A stretch of DNA of 64,000 nucleotides, taken from NCBI GenBank assembly GCA_030737875.1, contig CM060912.1, positions 464,446,310-464,510,309 of the forward strand. The letters run 5' to 3'. Source of the DNA: Allium sativum. Taxonomy: Eukaryota > Streptophyta > Magnoliopsida > Asparagales > Amaryllidaceae. The notes under the pieces are model-generated. The model searched no databases. It had not been told where the DNA came from and saw only the letters and a program-made list of their open reading frames with translations. The translations under genes were made by a program, and so were the position numbers. Shown here piece by piece: positions 57,291-64,000 of the stretch (its first letter is position 1; each line of letters starts with the position of its first letter).

Positions 57291-58265
57291 TGAGTTATAT
57301 TTGGTATTGGAGCATCGCTTTCCTTTACCTGCAATAAGATTGTATGCCGAATAAGTTTGGAACTTAAAGTTGTAATAGACCTTTGATTGAAACTAATCTA
57401 GTATGGGGTTCATCTACTCTTTGAAGGACTTGTCGTGGTCTAGTATTGATGAGCCATGGTTGCTCTTTTGTTTGTGATTGCTTTGTTTTTAACTTTGCTG
57501 GGTTTGGGGATCATCTTGGGCATGGATTGGTTCAAGAGATACGCGGCAAGGGTGAATTGCGAAAAGCTAGAGGTAAGAGTCGGGGATGTGGAAGGGCGAA
57601 AGGTGTTGATACGGTGTAAAAACGAGGATGGTGTCTTTGTTAGCTATCTATATTCGATTGTTATTCCATAGAAAGACTTGTCATCTGTGCTAATCGCTAA
57701 TGACTTTGGGGATGTCTTTGACAAAGTCAAAGGGTTGCCGCCGCATCGTGAGATCGAGTTTAGGATCGATTTGGTCGAGGGTGCTAGACCAATCGTCATG
57801 CCTCTTAGGCGGATGGCGCCTAAGGAACAACGAGAGTTAGAGGTGCGAGTTCGTGACCTTTTGGGAAAAGAATTCATTCCGAGATGTGTTTCCGAGTGGG
57901 GTGCACCGGTCGTGTTTGCAACCATGGCAGATGGCTCGTTATGATTGTGTGTGGACCATCGTGAGCTAAATAAGGTGACTAAAAAGAACAAGTACCCATT
58001 GCCAAGGATAGACGACTTGTTCGATTAGCTTCACGAAGGCAAAGTATTTTCTTAAATGGATTTGGCAAGGGGATTTCACCGGTTGAGGGTGGCAAAGGAT
58101 AGTGTCCAAAGACTGGTTTTAGGACACCATCCGGTTTCTTCGAATGGTTGGTGATGCCATTCGGGTTGACTAACATGCCACCATATTTTGTGGATCTTAT
58201 GAATAGGGTTTTTAGGGATCAGTTGAATAAGTTCGTGCTTGTGTTCATGGATGATATTCTGATTT
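57291..58265 (+). pseudogene. Element B protease and RT remnant
   Basis: The protease active site near 57303-57330 reads GIGASLSF, so the catalytic Asp is lost. LGIILGMDWF marks its end. RT runs from VFDKVKGLPPHREIEFRIDLV through [61 protein letters not shown] and the catalytic [10 protein letters not shown] (Met in place of Val). At least four single stops and one frameshift are visible. Sequence stops matching RT after about 58265. Confidence 0.87.
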
Positions 58266-59530
58266 GTTCTAGGAATGGAAGAGCCTCGAGTATTTGGCAA
58301 GGTTTGATTTCAGGCCAAGGTGTGAGTTAGAACCTGAAATGTTGGCAAGCTTATCGATAAGACCGACTTTTTTCGAGAGGATTGGCGAAAGCCAAAAAAA
58401 AGATGCAAAGCTTGTCGAGTTTATCTAGAAACTGAAACCAGAAGATAAAGAGTTCGAATTCGTTCAAGAAGGTTGGCTTCGAAACAAGGACAACTGGTTG
58501 TTCCTGATAGTGACAGATTGAGAGATGAGGTTCTAAGGGAATGTCATCACTCAAAGTTGACGATTCATCCCAGTGGTAATAAAACGTATCAAGACATGAA
58601 GCGAATCTACTAATGGGAGGGGATGAAGCGAGATATTGGAAAGTTCATTTCCAAATGCATGAACTGTCAGTTGGTGAAAGCTGAACAGAAGAAGCCGAGT
58701 GATTTGCTTCTGCCATTTGAGGTTCCAACATGGAGATAGAAGCAGATATCGACGGACTTTATCGATGGACTACCAAGAACTAGGGCAGGAAATGAAGGGA
58801 TTTGGGTCATTGTGGATCGCTTGACCAAATGTGCAAAGTTCATTCCTGTCAAGTCAACTAGGATGGCATCAAAGTTGGCTGAGCTGTATGTGAAATGGAT
58901 GGTTCGATTCCATGGTGTCCCAAAGAGCAAAGTGAGTGACCAAGATCCGTTATTTACGAGTGGATTTTGGAAAAGTTTGCAAGCAGCTTTGGGAACCGAG
59001 TTTTTCTTAAGTACGACTTACCATCCCTAAACCAATGGTCAAACCGAGGGGGTTAACTGAGTTTTGGAAGATCTCCTAACAGCTTGTGTGTTGTATTTTG
59101 GGGGATCATGGGAAGACCATCGACATCTAGTTGAGTTTGCATATAATAATATTTACCAATCGAGTATCAGGATGGCACCATACGAGGCGTTGTATTGAAG
59201 ACCGTGCAATTCTCCAACTTGTTGGTTAGAAACTAGAGATAAGTTGCTACTTGGGCCAGAAATGATTAGAGAGACCTCGGATTGTATCGAGATCATTTGG
59301 CAGCGAATGAAGGCAGCCCAAGATCGGCAGAGGAGCTATGTCGATAAGCGTCGAAAAGACTTGGAATTTGACGTTGGCAACATGGTTTTTGTGAAGATTT
59401 CGCCATTTAAGTATGTGGTTCGATTTGGAAGTAAAGGAAAGTTAGTTCCTAGGTTCATTGGACCATTTCTGATAGTCGAGCAAATTAGAAAGCTCGCATA
59501 TAGATTGGAGTTACCCGAGAATGTAGAGTG
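58266..59530 (+). pseudogene. Element B integrase remnant after an RNase H deletion
   Basis: Directly after the RT catalytic motif the sequence jumps to the linker before integrase, so the rest of RT and all of RNase H are deleted. The integrase finger (HHSKLTIHPSG near 58547-58578), first Asp region near 58755, VDRLTKCAKFIPVKS at 58812, VSDQDPLFTSGFW near 58935 and the region of TYHP.TNGQTEG near 59020-59050 are recognisable. The C-terminal FVKISPFKYVVRFGSKGKLVPRFIGPF follows. Multiple TAG and TGA codons interrupt it. Confidence 0.87.
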
Positions 59531-59624
59531 AGCATAACGATTTTCGAGAGTTGATTGTATGAAAATATGTGCATTGTCCGGATGTGGCAGTACCTCCGGA
59601 GTAGTACGTGGACCTTGTAGTTAG

Positions 59625-59790
59625 GCTCGTAGTTACGAAATCTCGTAAGCCGCTTCCTGTTGTGACGAATGACACGGAATAGCTTATGAGAAAGACATTT
59701 AAGTTTGTCAAAGTACACTGGCGTGAAGATGGCGACGATTGTACGTAGGAGACGGAGGAGAGTACGAAGACGAACCATCTTTAACTCTTC
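59625..59790 (+). pseudogene. Element B chromodomain remnant
   Basis: A frame with KFVKVHWREDGDD and two in-frame stops (near 59680 and 59746) matches the chromodomain core LVKV.W....E(E)ATWE of Tekay-type integrases. It is in the expected place after the integrase C-terminus. The segment 59530-59625 between them has lost its frame. Confidence 0.75.
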
Positions 59791-60065
59791 GTCTGTATGA
59801 CCCATTGATATTGCACCATCCTTACATCATTGCAGCTTGTTGTTATTATTGTTATTGTTGCTCTTGCTGCTATTGTGTTATTGTTGTTATCTTTGTTGAT
59901 GTTGAGTAGAATTCTGCAAGCTAGGATAAGGCTACGGATGCACGGCTTGATGGCTGCTAGTTTGGATGATAGAATTGGCTACTCATGGATGATAGGCACG
60001 CGGAATTCTTTTGGTTGCATGTGTTTGTTGGAATTTCGGGGGCTAAATTCTTAAGGGGGGAAGAA
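59791..60065 (+). other. Element B 3' non-coding tract and polypurine tract
   Basis: A TTGTTATT-rich stretch (about 59835-59900) is followed by AT-rich sequence and the clade-typical GAATTTCGGGGGC. The purine tract AAGGGGGGAAGAA (60053-60065) abuts the 3' LTR. Confidence 0.85.
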
Positions 60066-62832
60066 TGTAACAACCTACATTTTACGTATTGGAAGATCGT
60101 AAAATATTTTTATTTTATTCCTTGAGGGTTGAATCATTCTCATATTTTAGTATGTTGCTCATGTGGTATGAGACATATCTATAATTTTTACCAATTTTTT
60201 TTGTGACCATTTTTCCCCACCAGTCTTGTACATGGCATAAGTTTTGACTCAAGTCGAATCAGAGGGCAAGACCTATGCCATTGGAAAGATAACGATGATT
60301 TCCTTTTCGTAGAGTGGTTACATTAAAGATGTGGCTCAGCGGTTTGGGAGAAGCTGCTGTTTTAAGGTTTTTCAGTTGGCTGTCCAGGTTTATAAGGCCA
60401 TAATGGGCTGAATTGGGAAGGCCCATTAGTGGGTTGGTAGAAACTATATATAGGGGATGAGGGGTATAGAGAATAGGTTATTTCTCTCATTCTCTCATTT
60501 GCTGGACTTGTGTTCCTCCTTTCTCTAACACCTTTCCACCATTAAAAATCAAAATCTAAGGAGGGAAATCATAGATCTACAACATTGGTGGCTAGATCTA
60601 CATCAATTGAAGTGTGAATTCATCGGATTAATGGGTTTTGTGTGAAGTGCTTGCTGTCCGGAATCTTATTACATTGATTTTAGCTTGTTTTGGATAATTG
60701 GTGAGTGATTTGCATCTCTCACATGGATTCAATGAAGTATATGAATGTTTGGTCCTGTTTTTCATCAAATTCAAGTTGTTTTCCATGGATCTACATCATG
60801 GTAAGTCCTATTTCATATGAATCACCTTAGGATCCGATTTAATAAGTTAAAACTGGTAATTCCTATGTTATTTCATGCGTTTATGCAAGTTAGATCTATC
60901 GTTTTTGTTCATATAATCATTTATGATGATTTGGGAGTTGTTTGCATAATTTTGGTGAAAATTATCGTATTCATGTTGATAGTAGTTTCATAACATGTTT
61001 TTTGTTGTAATTGATGAACTTGATGAATAGATTTCATCGAGATAGTCGATTGGTGAAGTTTTGGTCAAAATTGGGCTTAAATTGGAGTTGTGCAGGTTTC
61101 TGGTCGAGCGTACAGGCCAAGGGTCGAGCGCAGTACAAGTGTAGTACAATGTAGTACATTTTCTAGTCTGGTTGCACGTTTTTGGCCGCACATGTCTGGT
61201 CCTGCATGTCTTGTCGCACGTTTTTGGTCGCACGTTTCTGCTCATACATGTCTGGTCGTATGTTTCTGGTTATACATGTCTGGTCGCACGTTTCTGGTCG
61301 CAAGTTTCTAGTCATACGTGTCTAGTCGCACGTTTCTAGTCACACATTTCTGGTCATACATGTTTGGTCATACGTTTCTGATCACACATGTCTATTCGAA
61401 CGTTTCTGGTCGCACGTTTATGGTCATTCATGTCTAGTCATACATTTCTGGTCCTACATGTCTGGTCGCACATTTCTGGTCACACATGTCTGGTCGCACA
61501 TTTCTGGTCATACATGTCTGGTCCAACATATCTGGTCGTGCATGTCCAATGAGGGATCGGTCTAGTTAGGGATTATATTGAACCTTATATTAATGTTGTT
61601 TGGTTCGATGATGATGATGGCTTCGACGAGAATCCAGAAAGGGATGTCTGAAATGATGTGATGCTATGGGTTGTTTCGGACCTTATAGTTGGTGTTTTCT
61701 TTGGTTCGAGAATAGTGATAACTTTGTGGTGAATTCAATGGGGAATATCGAAGTGAGGTGATGTGTACGTTGCCAGTCGTAGTGCAACGAGTGAAACTAA
61801 CTCAAAGGTGATATGAGTTAGGTGATAATGGTGGGATAGCCGTCGTTGATGATGACTAGAGATACTGAAGACCGAGAGATTATCGTTATCGTAGGTTTTA
61901 GAGGGCTCAAAGAAGGGGTTACACGATTTCTTCATATGGTCGAGTACCCTAGGTTTCATCGTATGGCCTAGACACATTTCGTTGTACGATGTATGGGGTT
62001 TTAGATAGAACCATGGTTCACCACTGACCCTTGACAATTGAGGGCAAATTGTTTAACCAGTCATAAGATTAACAATGGTTTCAAAGTAAGGTTTGTGGTG
62101 ATAGCAAGAGTCAGTCATGGACGTTTGAATGCTTTGTTGCGTGATGATTAAATTTCTATTGCTATGTATGAATGGTTGCTCTGGTTGCCATGGCTGAATT
62201 GTTATTCCTTTGGATGTTTTGGATCGTAAAGGCTATCACTGTCAGGTGTGGGGAAGGCAGCTGCGAGTTCTTCTCTGAGGTGGGTAGATTAGTTCGTTTA
62301 TTCACCCATTCTCATATACTTTATTTATGAAGTTTGTTAGTTGTTTTAAAGCTCACTAAGACTGTTGTCTGACTCAAGGTTTTATGTTTCCCTCTTATTA
62401 CCTTGGGCTGTTCATCTAGTTGTTTGGATGGGCAGGCTAAGTAGCAGGTGATAGGTGAAAGCTTGGTGATGACGATGTTGTTGTTCGGAGATGAGCAGGG
62501 GGCTAACGTACTATTTTTCTTACATTATAGTATTTGGATTTCCGCTGTTTGTTATTCTCTCTGAGTGCTGTAGTGAGGCAAATTGTACAAACACTATTGT
62601 TGCTATCCACATGTATGAATATTACCTCCTAGTAGTTATGGAAGTTTAGTGTCTTCTTGCTTCATTATTAATACCCGTTGTATATGTTATATTATATTTT
62701 ATCCTTGCGTTGTGAGTTTACGACAGGTTTCGATTGAGTTTTCATACCTTGATGATCGTCCATAACTGCTTGGCACACCTTTCAGCACATTATTTCTTGT
62801 GTTTAGTGCGGGGGTTATGGAAGATTGTCACA
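60066..62832 (+). repeat. 3' LTR of element B
   Basis: This 2767-bp uninterrupted LTR starts TGTAACAACCTACATTTTACG and ends AGATTGTCACA, followed by the target copy ACATT. TATA-like ACTATATATAGGGG lies near 60446 and a GGTGAGT donor-like site near 60699. The 14-bp array occupies about 61160-61555. Confidence 0.95.
61160..61555. repeat. 14-bp tandem array in the 3' LTR of B
   Basis: About 28 units of TCTGGTCRYACRTK are present, more than in the 5' LTR, so the two arrays changed length independently after insertion. Variants TCTAGTC and TCTATTC show decay. Confidence 0.93.
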
Positions 62833-62837
62833 ACATT

Positions 62838-63245
62838 CCCATTTTGGTCGAATAAGACCTCTCCTACACATACAACTTTATCATCATCTTCCGTAATCGT
62901 TTGTTGAGTCTCTTGATGTTCTTCTTCCTCCATCATTTCTTTTCCTCTTCTGGTTCTTCCTCCTCTTCCATGGCTTGATTATCATCGTCGATGATAATCG
63001 GATTAGTCTGATTATCCATTATGAATTTAAGAAGACTTCTCATTACTTTCCCTTGCCTTTTTTGCTCTTGATTCATTCTAATTTAAAGTACTTGTATTTA
63101 AGCCATCATTTGCAGAGCATACTCCAACTTTTCTTCTTTTTTGATGACACGAGAAAGCGTAGATCGTTGAAAAGGACCCTTGGATGGTCCAGTGAGCGAA
63201 TCGGAGTTGATTTGGGTGTTTAGATTAGTAGAGGCCAATGTATAT
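62838..63245 (-). pseudogene. Extra small reading frame downstream of SIRE pol, function unknown
   Basis: Read on the minus strand, about 135 codons have protein-like character: a polar start, a KGPFQRSTLSR segment, a Lys/Glu/Gln-rich stretch that could form a coiled coil, then a very acidic Glu/Asp-rich tail. Lesions are two TAA codons (CAA to TAA type), and a frame change near 62935. The second frame stays open across B's insertion site to a TGA at 34053-34055. No hydrophobic segment or signal peptide is visible, so it does not look envelope-like. A TATA-like CTCTATAAAAAC lies upstream at about 63264-63275. I do not recognise the family. Confidence 0.5.
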
Positions 63246-63465
63246 TTTAATTTAGTGTTTTTATAGAGAAGAGAAAAGAAAATGAAGAAGAAAAGTCAAA
63301 GTAGAATGTTTAAATAATTGATATAACTAACTTTTAGTGGGAATTAAATTTAAAATTCTGGCAGTTATATGTCGACACATGCATAAATGTATGTCGACAT
63401 ACTTATGATTAAAATTTTATTTTTCTAATTTTTTATGTTATTTTTATATATAATAATGTATTTAT
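63246..63465 (-). promoter_or_regulatory. Putative internal promoter resembling the SIRE LTR
   Basis: The palindrome TATGTCGACA...TGTCGACATA (63368-63401) sits about 100 bp upstream, on the minus strand, of a CTATAAAAAC TATA box (about 63264-63275). The SIRE LTR has the same pair, palindrome at 23013-23071 and TATA box near 22930, at a similar distance. Both also share AGTTATATGTCGA. The function is inferred. Confidence 0.5.
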
Positions 63466-64000
63466 TTATTCTAACTCACTTAATGAACATATGCCTAATT
63501 CTCTCCTAAATTTAGTGAATGTTGCTTCATTTAATAGTTTTGTTAATATTTTAGCTATTTGTTTATCTGTTTCTTTGAATGAAATTTTCTCTTTACTTAC
63601 ATTATCTCTTAGAAAATGATATCTTATATCGATATATTTGGTTCTTGGATGATGAGTTGGATTTTTAGAAATATTTATAACACTCGTATTATCGCAGTAT
63701 ATCGGTGATTTATTTATTTTAGAATAATTTAGAGTTTGTTGCATATATATCACTTGTGAACAAGCCAAAGCAACAAAGATATATTCTGCTTCATTTGTTG
63801 ACAAAGATACATTATTTTGCTTTTTACTAAACCATGAGACCGGTGAATGTCCTAAGAAGTGACATGTTCCACTAGTACTTTTACAATCGGATTTACATCC
63901 TGCGTAGTCACCGTCACAGTAAGAAACTAAATCGAATGAATCATCCTTAGGGTAAAATAAACCAAAGTCTAATGTATGCTTTACATACCTTAGAATACGT
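63466..64000 (-). pseudogene. SIRE-type copia pol: end of RT and RNase H, cut by the window edge
   Basis: The minus-strand frame is open from the window edge to a stop at about 63466. It contains RILRYVKHT, the conserved link after RT, SYCDGDYAGCKSD with the catalytic RNase H Asp, TSGTCHFLGHSPVSWFSKKQ, LSTNEAEYIFVA with the catalytic Glu, IYCDNTSVINISKNP and KYIDIRYHFLRD. GTCHFLG and HFLRD are the forms seen in SIRE-type elements. No lesion is visible in this part. The rest of pol lies beyond the window. Confidence 0.9.

Larger units (their letters stand above)
34083..62832 (+). mobile_element. Element B: Tekay-like Ty3/gypsy, old, carrying nested insertions
   Basis: The outer LTRs (34083-39897 and 60066-62832) are flanked by the perfect duplication ACATT (34078-34082 and 62833-62837). 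The 5' LTR is interrupted by a solo LTR of A's family (35466-38508). The interior is interrupted by element C (40389-56985), itself holding D. Without these the LTRs are the same length, about 2767 bp. The primer site is initiator-Met type. Coding regions have many stops, and RNase H and the gag core are missing. The order of insertion follows from the nesting. Confidence 0.95.

Noticed and set aside
60988..61311. Frames with repeated residues in the 3' LTR of B
   Set aside because: Same 14-bp array as in the 5' LTR; not genes.
62838..63245. Envelope-like gene of the SIRE element
   Set aside because: No hydrophobic or signal segment is visible in the frame; position alone does not support an envelope function.
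1..64000. Host protein-coding gene, rRNA or CRISPR array
   Set aside because: Every coding stretch of length could be assigned to a retroelement or lacked motifs; no rRNA-like or array-like sequence was seen.

Overview
The window is plant nuclear DNA made almost entirely of transposable elements. I found no intact host gene, no rRNA and no genuine tRNA gene. Plant origin is inferred from the lineages present: a SIRE-type copia element, Tekay-like chromodomain Ty3/gypsy elements, a Tat-type gypsy element with two RNase H domains, a plant L1-like LINE, a TRIM, and initiator-Met tRNA primer sites. These lineages suggest a flowering plant with a large, repeat-rich genome. The species cannot be read from the sequence.

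Layout. 1-5222 is AT-rich and non-coding, and includes an old diverged remnant (about 540-3200) related to the giant LTR at 43719-50019. 5228-10362 is a complete but decayed Ty1/copia element (target duplication AACGA). 10363-11900 is unassigned, with short tandem duplications and a foldback. From about 11930 to the window end everything appears to sit inside one minus-strand LINE, split first by a minus-strand copia element (12320-19525) and then by a second copia element whose 3' end lies at 21727-22260 and whose remainder is outside the window. The first copia element itself carries a solo LTR (14533-15267) and a 362-bp TRIM (15681-16042).

The second copia element was entered by a SIRE-type element (LTR 22261-23682; pol tail at 63466-64000). 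The SIRE element was in turn entered by two gypsy elements. Element A (24102-33940, duplication GTAGT) is young. Element B (34083-62832, duplication ACATT) is old. B holds a solo LTR of A's family (35466-38508) and a Tat-type element C (40389-56985). C holds a 6.3-kb LTR-like element D (43719-50019). The longest visible chain is LINE > copia > SIRE > B > C > D, six layers deep. Most junctions have a 5-bp target duplication, and host reading frames resume across several of them.

The most unusual signals are: a TRIM whose LTRs contain tRNA-like A and B boxes; an extra small acidic reading frame after the SIRE pol gene, preceded by a palindrome and TATA box like those in the SIRE LTR; and LTR families that each carry their own array of short palindromes or tandem units (A, B, C and D). 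All coding regions carry stops, frameshifts or deletions. Element A is closest to intact.
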